The position numbers and the translations under genes were made by a program. The notes beneath the pieces were generated by a model. The model had not been told where the DNA came from. It was given only the letters and a program-made list of their open reading frames with translations, and did no database searches. Below, one piece after another: positions 56,212 through 62,559 of a stretch of DNA of 64,000 nt. Numbering within the stretch: position 1 is the first letter of the stretch; every line of letters starts with the position of its first letter. Source of the DNA: an uncultured Bacteroidota bacterium (lineage in GTDB: Bacteria > Bacteroidota > Bacteroidia > JABEUT01); NCBI GenBank assembly GCA_903916255.1, contig CAIWVW010000010.1:24467-88466 (forward strand), written 5' to 3'.

Positions 56212-56271
56212 AGTAAAAAGTTAGCAAGAGAAAAGTATATAAAGGAGAACCTTTGGGTTTTATAAAAGCAA

Positions 56272-56315
56272 AAAGTTCATAAAGCCCCTATTGTTGTAGT
56301 CACTTTATGAACTTT
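56272..56315. terminator. Hairpin between DUF2807 and rpsU (13-bp stem)
   Basis: AAAGTTCATAAAG (56272-56284) pairs exactly with CTTTATGAACTTT (56303-56315), with an 18-nt loop. On the minus strand it follows rpsU and is succeeded by a T-rich stretch; on the plus strand it follows the DUF2807 gene. It is probably the rpsU terminator and may serve both. Confidence 0.6.
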
Positions 56316-56336
56316 AAAATCGTTAAGAACTTTAGA

Positions 56337-56528
56337 CTATTCTAAAGAGTCAATATATTTTTGGCGGAGGATAGCTTTCAGTTTCTTTTGCCTGCGAACA
56401 ACGCATGGCTTGTTATATACTTTGCGCAAACGCAATTCCTTAACAACTCCGATGCGGTCAAACTTTTTCTTGAATGCTTTCAGCGACTTTTCAAGATTTT
56501 CTCCTTCTTTAATCTGAACAATAATCAT
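56337..56528 (-). CDS. rpsU: 30S ribosomal protein S21
   Basis: The 63-residue basic protein begins MIIVQIKEGENLEKSLKAFKKKFDR and ends with a Lys/Arg-rich tail (RRQKKLKAILRQKYID), which is the full S21 family pattern. S21 binds near the 16S rRNA 3' end; in Bacteroidota it helps hide the anti-Shine-Dalgarno sequence, which fits the lack of Shine-Dalgarno sites in this window. A -7 box lies 33 nt before its ATG. It is monocistronic. Confidence 0.96.
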   Translation of the reverse strand: MIIVQIKEGENLEKSLKAFKKKFDRIGVVKELRLRKVYNKPCVVRRQKKLKAILRQKYIDSLE

Positions 56529-56561
56529 GTTTTTCCTTTGATGTATTTTTTAATAGGGCTG

Positions 56562-56569
56562 CAAATATA
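56562..56569 (-). promoter_or_regulatory. -7 promoter box TATATTTG for rpsU
   Basis: On the minus strand TATATTTG lies 33 nt before the rpsU ATG. No clear -33 motif is present. Confidence 0.5.
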
Positions 56570-56692
56570 GTAGTTTTTTCATATCGTAATGACAGGAAGT
56601 GAAATAATAATAGATACTTGGTATTTCCCCCCATCGGAGCCTTATCCTCAAATAAGGCAGGGTAAAATTACATTCAACTGATTTACTATTCG

Positions 56693-58633
56693 TTATCGTC
56701 CCAAGTTCCTGAATCCCCTACCCACTATGCGGATGTCGGTCGGAACGTTATAATCTCTTGCATATATGGTATTTACATCACGAATAGTGGAATTATCCGA
56801 TTGCACCGGAAGGGCATCCAGCGGTGAAAGTACCCCTTTTTTAATGCCCGGCAAAAGGTGGACTGACTTCTGCTGCTCATTTGCGGTGGCATAACCTACC
56901 CATGATTTTTCACCGATTAGAACCCAGAATATATTGCCAAAGAAACCAATGGGATTACGTTGAAGCCAGCATAAAACGGGGCAAAACGCAAGCAGTAATA
57001 AACTAAATACCACATCAAACAAGCGTTTATTACGCAGATTGGGTCCCGTATTTATGGCATGGACATCTATCATATATAACTCACCGGAAGTATGGATTGA
57101 ATTGCTCCCAATAATGGCCCAGCTTTCGGGCGGCGCAATTTTAAACTCCAGTTCCGGGGCAGATATGGTGGACATGGCATCCATAATGGTTTGTGAGGGT
57201 AGGCTTTTGGCGCAAAATATCACTTCGTTAATATTATAAATTTTAACCGTCTCACTCCATTTATTAAAGCGCTCCCCGTTTTGCCCTTCTTCCGAGCCAA
57301 GGTATCTCAACTCTTCAATTCTTACTCCTGTTTTCTCCAATAGCCCATGCACACGTTTGCTTTCTTCCTCCTCTCCGATAATTAATAAACGGCGGTTATA
57401 TTGTGCAAAACCTTTTACTTTAAATGCCATCAGCAATGCACGAATTGTTGTGAGGGCAAGTATTACCCAAGCCGTTCCTATCAATATCAAGGCCCGTGAA
57501 AACCGATACGCATCCGGCAACAGTGCATACATAATAAGAATGAAACCTGCGCCCCAAAGTATGCCGCGGATAATTTTCCACTGGCGGACAGGTTTGTCAT
57601 ACCCCCCGCTGAAGAAAATACAAAACAGCCATATCAGGATATAAGAAGGCAGGATAAAAACAAGGAAAATGCGTGAGTAATATTCTTCGGAAGAAAATTT
57701 AATATTGGCATAAAAAAGCGAAATGAAATAATAGCCCGCATAAATGGTTATGAAATCAACTACAGGCAAAATCATTTTATTGATGAATCGGTGCAGAATG
57801 GCTATGGAGGCCCTGAAGAAGATAGCCATATTCATCAGGAACGAAAATAACCGGGCGTTTTTATGTGCAAAATGCTTTTGGGCAAAAATGCGCATGGCGT
57901 TGTAAAAAACAATTACATAATTCACACTGCTTTTCTTCGTACTCTCACCTTTGTAGTGAATGATGCGGGTTAGCGGGAAATAATAATTGCTGTAACCTGC
58001 TTGCGTGATGCGGTAAGAAATATCAATATCTTCGCCGTACATGAAAAAGGTTTCATCCAATAGCCCTGCTTTGTCAAGCGCAGCTTTGCGAATAAGCATA
58101 AACGCACCGGAAAGCACATCCACTTTATTTACCTCATCCTGCGAAAGGTAAGTGAGGTGATATTTACCGAACTTCTTTGATTTAGGGAATAAAAAAGCCA
58201 ACCCGAAAATTTTATAAAATGCCACTTCCGGGGTCGGCAATGCCCGTTTTGATTCCGGCAGAAAATGGCCTTTGCCGTCAATCATTTTTACACCCAATGC
58301 ACCTGCATCGGGATGTTCATCCATAAAGGCAATGGTTTTAGAAAAAGTTTCTTCTTCTACAATAGTATCAGGGTTAAGAAGCAATATATATTCTCCGGTG
58401 CATTGTTTTATTGCCTGGTTATTAGCAACCGAAAAACCGGCATTCTTCTTATTCTCTATCAGTTTTACTTCCGGAAATTTTTCCTTCAGCATTTCAATAG
58501 ACCCATCCACCGAATTATTGTCCACCACCCATACTTCCACCGGCAAATTCTTTGCTGCCTTCCTAACAGAATAGAGGCATTGCTCCAAAAAATGCTTTAC
58601 ATTATAGTTGACAATTATTACGGATAACTTCAT
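56693..58633 (-). CDS. GT2 glycosyltransferase fused to a degenerate membrane sugar-phosphate transferase
   Basis: This 646-residue protein has a complete rhamnosyltransferase-like GT2 domain (residues about 1-240: VIIVNYNVKHFLEQ, VVDNNSVDGS, LLLNPDTIV, and the catalytic FMYGEDIDISYRI). Four to five membrane helices follow (about 265-400), then a nucleotide-binding-like region (RRLLIIGEEEES), and a C-terminal segment that resembles PglC/WbaP-type polyprenyl-phosphate sugar transferases (LFDVVFSLLLLAFCPVLCW) but lacks the usual RxGxxGxxFxxxKFRSM catalytic stretch. It likely builds a surface polysaccharide repeat unit. It starts 12 nt after recR on the same strand. Confidence 0.82.
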   Translation of the reverse strand: MKLSVIIVNYNVKHFLEQCLYSVRKAAKNLPVEVWVVDNNSVDGSIEMLKEKFPEVKLIENKKNAGFSVANNQAIKQCTGEYILLLNPDTIVEEETFSKTIAFMDEHPDAGALGVKMIDGKGHFLPESKRALPTPEVAFYKIFGLAFLFPKSKKFGKYHLTYLSQDEVNKVDVLSGAFMLIRKAALDKAGLLDETFFMYGEDIDISYRITQAGYSNYYFPLTRIIHYKGESTKKSSVNYVIVFYNAMRIFAQKHFAHKNARLFSFLMNMAIFFRASIAILHRFINKMILPVVDFITIYAGYYFISLFYANIKFSSEEYYSRIFLVFILPSYILIWLFCIFFSGGYDKPVRQWKIIRGILWGAGFILIMYALLPDAYRFSRALILIGTAWVILALTTIRALLMAFKVKGFAQYNRRLLIIGEEEESKRVHGLLEKTGVRIEELRYLGSEEGQNGERFNKWSETVKIYNINEVIFCAKSLPSQTIMDAMSTISAPELEFKIAPPESWAIIGSNSIHTSGELYMIDVHAINTGPNLRNKRLFDVVFSLLLLAFCPVLCWLQRNPIGFFGNIFWVLIGEKSWVGYATANEQQKSVHLLPGIKKGVLSPLDALPVQSDNSTIRDVNTIYARDYNVPTDIRIVGRGFRNLGR

Positions 58634-58645
58634 GCGCGCATCAAA

Positions 58646-59266
58646 CTATTTACGTACAACGGAAGATTCATAAGGGACACGCAAAAGAATGGATTGCCCG
58701 AGCGTAACTTCATCGGCATATTGCAGCTCATCGCCCACAGATACACCACGGGAAAGTGTGCTCATTGTTAAATTGAATGGCCCCAATTTTTTATAGAGGT
58801 AGAAATTAGTAGTGTCGCCTTCCATTGTAGACGGGAGCGCCATAATCACTTCTTTCACTTCCACTGCTTCTACTCTTTTAATTAGTGGTTCTATTTTTAA
58901 ATCCATTGGCCCAATACCGTTGATGGGGGAAATTATTCCGCCCAAAACATGGTAGGTTCCATGATATTGCGATGTGTTTTCAATCGCTATTAAATCACGT
59001 ATATCTTCCACCACGCAGATAGTAGAATGGTCGCGGGCAGGGTTGGAACATATAGTGCAGATGGGGTCCTCGGAAATAGCAAAACAAACGGAGCAATATT
59101 TTATATCCTCGGAAAGTTTGGCAATCGTCTCCGACCATTTCATCAATTCCGACTTTTCCTGTTTCAGCAGATACAAAACATATCGCAAAGCAGTCCGCTT
59201 GCCTACACCGGGTAGTTTGGCAAACTCGTCCACAGCCTGTTCAAGTAAATGGGATGGTAAATTCAT
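58646..59266 (-). CDS. recR: Recombination mediator RecR
   Basis: The 206-residue protein has the full RecR layout: N-terminal HhH (FAKLPGVGKRTALRYVLYLL), a Cys4 zinc finger (CSVCFAISEDPICTIC), and a Toprim domain (ICVVEDIRDLIAIENT, GGIISPINGIGP, TMEGDTTNFYLYK). It helps load RecA on gapped DNA with RecO/RecF. The -7 box ends 4 nt before the ATG. The GT2 gene starts 12 nt downstream and must be co-transcribed or have an unseen promoter. Confidence 0.95.
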   Translation of the reverse strand: MNLPSHLLEQAVDEFAKLPGVGKRTALRYVLYLLKQEKSELMKWSETIAKLSEDIKYCSVCFAISEDPICTICSNPARDHSTICVVEDIRDLIAIENTSQYHGTYHVLGGIISPINGIGPMDLKIEPLIKRVEAVEVKEVIMALPSTMEGDTTNFYLYKKLGPFNLTMSTLSRGVSVGDELQYADEVTLGQSILLRVPYESSVVRK

Positions 59267-59270
59267 CTTT

Positions 59271-59278
59271 CAAAAATA
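59271..59278 (-). promoter_or_regulatory. -7 promoter box TATTTTTG, 4 nt before recR ATG (leaderless)
   Basis: On the minus strand TATTTTTG is followed by AAAG and the recR ATG. No -33 TTG is visible. Confidence 0.5.
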
Positions 59279-59309
59279 AGAATAAACTGCGAATACTTAT
59301 CCCGTTGCA

Positions 59310-59371
59310 GTCCCAAACCCCTAAAGGGGCTTTGAATAGGGCTATTCAAAGCCCCTTTAGGGGTTTGGGAC
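59310..59371. repeat. 30-bp perfect palindrome between recR and nfu promoters
   Basis: Arms 59310-59339 and 59342-59371 are perfectly complementary with a 2-nt centre. Each arm contains the smaller palindrome CCCCTAAAGGGG or its partner. It lies 39 nt upstream of the recR ATG and its right arm overlaps the -33 element of nfu. Confidence 0.95.
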
Positions 59372-59396
59372 AGATACCTCAAATTGTCTAACTTTG
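59364..59396 (+). promoter_or_regulatory. Bacteroidota promoter for nfu (TTTG, 21 nt, TAACTTTG)
   Basis: TTTG at 59364-59367 and TAACTTTG at 59389-59396 are 21 nt apart. The box ends 17 nt before the ATG. The -33 is inside the right arm of the palindrome. Confidence 0.65.
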
Positions 59397-59413
59397 CGCC
59401 TTATTACCCACCC

Positions 59414-60040
59414 ATGTCTCAATTCAAGATAGTTTCCATATACGCCGAAATGACACCGAACCCCAATGCGATGAAATTTGTCGCGGATAAAATGTTGGTT
59501 CCGGAAGGTGTTCAGTTTGAATTTTTGAAATCGAGTGAAGCTACTCCTTCGCCCTTGGCGCAAAAATTGTATGAATTACCTTTCATCAAGGGGATTTTTA
59601 TCAGTTCCAATTTCATCACCATCCTTAAAAACGAAAAAGCCATGTGGGATGATGTGGTGTTTGATGTGCGTGATTATATAAAAGAGTATTTACAGAATGG
59701 CGGAAAAGTTTGGAACAATATTGTAATAAAACCGGAAGAAGTTACGGCCGAAACCACCACCATGGAAGCCATTAAGGCCACCCAGTTGGACCATACCGTA
59801 CCCACCAGCGAAACAGAAAATAAAATTATAGAGGCCCTCGAACAATATGTAAAACCCGCTGTGGAAAATGATGGTGGTGTAATACTTTTCCGTTCTTTTA
59901 AGGATGGGATTGTTAAGCTGCAATTAAGCGGCTCATGCAGCGGTTGCCCATCTTCCACCAAAACACTTAAATCAGCGGTGGAGCAATTGCTGACACGCAT
60001 GGTTCCCGAGGTGAAGGAAGTGCAGCAGGAGATGGTGTAA
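59414..60040 (+). CDS. Nfu-type iron-sulfur cluster carrier (Nfu_N and NifU domains)
   Basis: The ATG at 59414 follows a promoter by 17 nt; an earlier TTG at 59384 is inside the promoter and was rejected. The 208-residue protein has an Nfu_N domain (AEMTPNPNAMKFVADKML, LFEL-type ending KGIFISSNFITILK) and a C-terminal NifU domain with the cluster-binding pair Cys175/Cys178 in SGSCSGCPSST. It carries a [4Fe-4S] cluster to apo-enzymes. It is followed by the convergent ClC gene. Confidence 0.93.
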   Translation: MSQFKIVSIYAEMTPNPNAMKFVADKMLVPEGVQFEFLKSSEATPSPLAQKLYELPFIKGIFISSNFITILKNEKAMWDDVVFDVRDYIKEYLQNGGKVWNNIVIKPEEVTAETTTMEAIKATQLDHTVPTSETENKIIEALEQYVKPAVENDGGVILFRSFKDGIVKLQLSGSCSGCPSSTKTLKSAVEQLLTRMVPEVKEVQQEMV

Positions 60041-60069
60041 TAATATTCTCTGCCCTCCTTAAAAGATTT

Positions 60070-61407
60070 TCAGTGCTTCTGATATATCGATTGCGGATGA
60101 AAATATTTGGATATAAGATAAGAAAGGGAAGCAACAATCATTAGCGGCACAAGCAACGTATAGCCTCCTGTGGCTTCAGCAATAAGGAATATAGCAGTTA
60201 AGGGTGTGTGCATTACACCGCTCATTAAGCCCGCCATGCCGACGGCAATGAAATTAGGTTCATTTAATTTATCAATGCCCATTATTTTGCCGAGGTTAAA
60301 ATAATTCACACTGTATATATAGAAGAAACCTATCATAGAACCCATAAAGAGTGATGGTGCAAAGAATCCACCATTGCCGCCTGAACTCATGGTAAGTTGC
60401 GCTGCGAACACTTTTATTAAAAGAATGGCAACCGTAATAAAAAGCAAAGCATATTTGCTATCGTGGAATTTAAAAAGCAGGCCGCTGTCAAATAACCTTG
60501 TGTAATCGGAATTAAGCAACATTTGTACCGTGCGGTATCCTTCCCCATATAAGGGCGGCAATAAAAAAATAACTCCGCCTAAAGCTATTCCGCCTATCAA
60601 TGCTTTCTTGTATGGGTTTTTAATTCCGTCCAATACATTGGCTGAATAGGAAATGCTCCTTAAAACATAAAGTGAATAGAAGCCTGTAATGATGCTCAAC
60701 ACTAAATAAAACGGGAATGCTTTAATGTCCCAACCTTGCGTAAAAATGTAAAAAAGCTGTCCCCCGTGGTAAAGCAATTGTGAAATTACGGAAGCCACAG
60801 CCGAAGCAATCAGCAAGGGGACAAAATGAACTGTGGAGAATTTTTTCAGCAGCACTTCGATGGAAAAAAGCACACCTGCAATTGGGGCCCCAAAAATGGC
60901 TGATATACCCGCAGAGGCACCGCAGGCAAGAAGCAAAATCCGTTCTTCATCGGTAAGCTTAAATACGGTTGCAATATTGGAACCTAGTGCAGAGCCTGTA
61001 ACAACAATAGGCGCTTCTAATCCCATAGAGCCACCTAACCCAACAGTTAAGGAAGAAGTAATCATATGGGAATACATTTTGTCTTTTTCCATCATACCTC
61101 CCTTGTTATTTATATTATCAATAACGTTGCTGATACCGCGCCCAAGCTTTCCTTTTCGGAATACCCAAGTATATGTAGTGGCCAATAAAATTCCGATTAC
61201 GGGGGAGATAAGCAGCACAAAATTCCCGCTTTTTTCATATACCTTGAATAGCTTCTCCAATTCCTCTGTAGCCTGTTTCAGAGCTACGGCAGCAAGGCCT
61301 GCGGCAACTCCCACTACAGCGCATAGCACCAGAAAAAAATTATTTTGGCTAAGCTTTAACTTCTGCCGCCACAAAGTAATTTTTTGCATTACACCACCCA
61401 CCTTCAT
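60070..61407 (-). CDS. ClC-family chloride channel or H+/Cl- antiporter
   Basis: The start at 61407 (MKVGGVMQKITLW) was chosen because a -7 box lies 5 nt upstream; the longer frame adds an unlikely N terminus. The 445-residue protein has about 11 membrane helices and the ClC signatures GGSMGLEAPIVVTG (the GxEGP-type gate with its Glu) and GNGGFFAPSLFMG. The first GSGIP-type motif is degenerate (GRGISNVI). It lacks CBS domains. The gating Glu suggests chloride conduction or exchange, though fluoride-type (CLC-F) selectivity cannot be excluded. Confidence 0.88.
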   Translation of the reverse strand: MKVGGVMQKITLWRQKLKLSQNNFFLVLCAVVGVAAGLAAVALKQATEELEKLFKVYEKSGNFVLLISPVIGILLATTYTWVFRKGKLGRGISNVIDNINNKGGMMEKDKMYSHMITSSLTVGLGGSMGLEAPIVVTGSALGSNIATVFKLTDEERILLLACGASAGISAIFGAPIAGVLFSIEVLLKKFSTVHFVPLLIASAVASVISQLLYHGGQLFYIFTQGWDIKAFPFYLVLSIITGFYSLYVLRSISYSANVLDGIKNPYKKALIGGIALGGVIFLLPPLYGEGYRTVQMLLNSDYTRLFDSGLLFKFHDSKYALLFITVAILLIKVFAAQLTMSSGGNGGFFAPSLFMGSMIGFFYIYSVNYFNLGKIMGIDKLNEPNFIAVGMAGLMSGVMHTPLTAIFLIAEATGGYTLLVPLMIVASLSYLISKYFHPQSIYQKH

Positions 61408-61412
61408 AAGTG

Positions 61413-61420
61413 CAAAAGTA
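61413..61420 (-). promoter_or_regulatory. -7 promoter box TACTTTTG, 5 nt before ATG (leaderless)
   Basis: On the minus strand TACTTTTG is followed by five bases and the ATG at 61407, implying a leaderless or near-leaderless ClC transcript. Confidence 0.5.
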
Positions 61421-61451
61421 TAAATAAGAATCTCCATTTTCCGAAAATTGT

Positions 61452-61459
61452 TATTTTTG
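61452..61459 (+). promoter_or_regulatory. -7 promoter box TATTTTTG
   Basis: TATTTTTG ends 19 nt before the ATG of the diheme cytochrome gene at 61479. Confidence 0.5.
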
Positions 61460-61478
61460 TTTAGCAAATCCTCATCTC

Positions 61479-62462
61479 ATGAAAAGAGTAGCCAAATTTT
61501 TAGGAATTATTATAGGACTGGTTGTGTTAGCAATAGGCGGGGTCTGTGCCTATCTTGGCACAGTATTTCCGAGAGTGAAAGCTGCGCCAACAATTAAAAT
61601 TACCGCCACACCCGAAATGCTAAAGCGTGGTTCTTACCTTGTCAACTGCCTGTGCCTATGCGTAGATTGTCATTCGGAACGGGATGTGACAAAATATGGC
61701 TGGCCATTAATTCCCGGCACAACCGGAAAAGGCGGAGAACTATTTGACCGTTCAATGGGTTTTCCAGGCTCGTTTTATGCCAGGAACATTACACCGTATA
61801 ATTTAGGAAACTGGACCGACGGAGAAATATACCGTGCCATTACCGTTGGGGTCGATAAAGAATGTAAGCCCTTATTTCCTGTGATGCCTTACCAAAATTA
61901 CGGGAAATTGGATTCGAATGATATTATAGCGGTGATTGCATACATCAGAACATTGCCTACTATTAAAAATGATGTTCCAATATCGAAAGCGAAGTTCCCT
62001 ACGAATTTTATTATGAACACAATTCCCCAGGACGCAACACCACAACCTATGCCGTCCAGGAGTGCTGAGGTTGCTTATGGTAAATATATTGCGACGGCAG
62101 CCTCCTGTATTGATTGCCACACCAAGAGCAGTAATGGAAAATTCATTGGAGAGCTTTTCGCCGGAAATTTTGAATTTCCTATGCCTGACGGAAGCAAAAT
62201 ACGTTCTGCTAATATTACTCCTGATACAGAAACAGGAATTGGTAACTGGACAAAAGAAATGTTTTTACATAAATTTAAAATGTTTGCCGACAGTAATTAT
62301 CATGCTCCTGATATAAAACCCGGACAGGCAAACACAATTATGCCTTGGGATAATTATGCTAAAATGGATACTTCGGACCTGAATGCCTTATTTGCATATT
62401 TGCAAACTATAAAGCCCGTTAAACAACAAATAGTAAAGTACAGTGCACCCGGAGAGAGATAA
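61479..62462 (+). CDS. Membrane-anchored diheme c-type cytochrome
   Basis: The 327-residue protein has an N-terminal membrane helix (FLGIIIGLVVLAIGGVCAYLG) and two cytochrome c domains, each with CxxCH: LCVDCHSERD near residue 65 and CIDCHTKSS near 210. Second ligand Met residues are plausible (FPVMPYQNYG, TIMPWDNYA). It resembles the diheme subunits of alcohol or gluconate dehydrogenases and fits a periplasmic electron carrier. No partner dehydrogenase is adjacent. The first heme site is preceded by extra Cys residues (CLCLCVDC), which is unusual. Confidence 0.88.
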   Translation: MKRVAKFLGIIIGLVVLAIGGVCAYLGTVFPRVKAAPTIKITATPEMLKRGSYLVNCLCLCVDCHSERDVTKYGWPLIPGTTGKGGELFDRSMGFPGSFYARNITPYNLGNWTDGEIYRAITVGVDKECKPLFPVMPYQNYGKLDSNDIIAVIAYIRTLPTIKNDVPISKAKFPTNFIMNTIPQDATPQPMPSRSAEVAYGKYIATAASCIDCHTKSSNGKFIGELFAGNFEFPMPDGSKIRSANITPDTETGIGNWTKEMFLHKFKMFADSNYHAPDIKPGQANTIMPWDNYAKMDTSDLNALFAYLQTIKPVKQQIVKYSAPGER

Positions 62463-62511
62463 AGAAACTCCTTCCAATATTTTCAACTCTATTTAAAATG
62501 CCATTGCTACA

Positions 62512-62534
62512 ATTAGCATTTCTAATGCTAATTA
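62512..62534. terminator. 10-bp palindrome between convergent genes
   Basis: AATTAGCATT (62512-62521) and AATGCTAATT (62525-62534) pair perfectly around a TCT loop, between the stops of the cytochrome gene and the SprB/T9SS gene. It is a plausible two-way terminator without a long T-run. Confidence 0.5.
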
Positions 62535-62559
62535 ACCTATAACTATTCCGGCATCTCTA

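Noticed and set aside
61408..61467. Upstream extension of the ClC gene
   Set aside because: A promoter box lies inside this stretch; ATG 61407 or 61389 gives a normal ClC N terminus.
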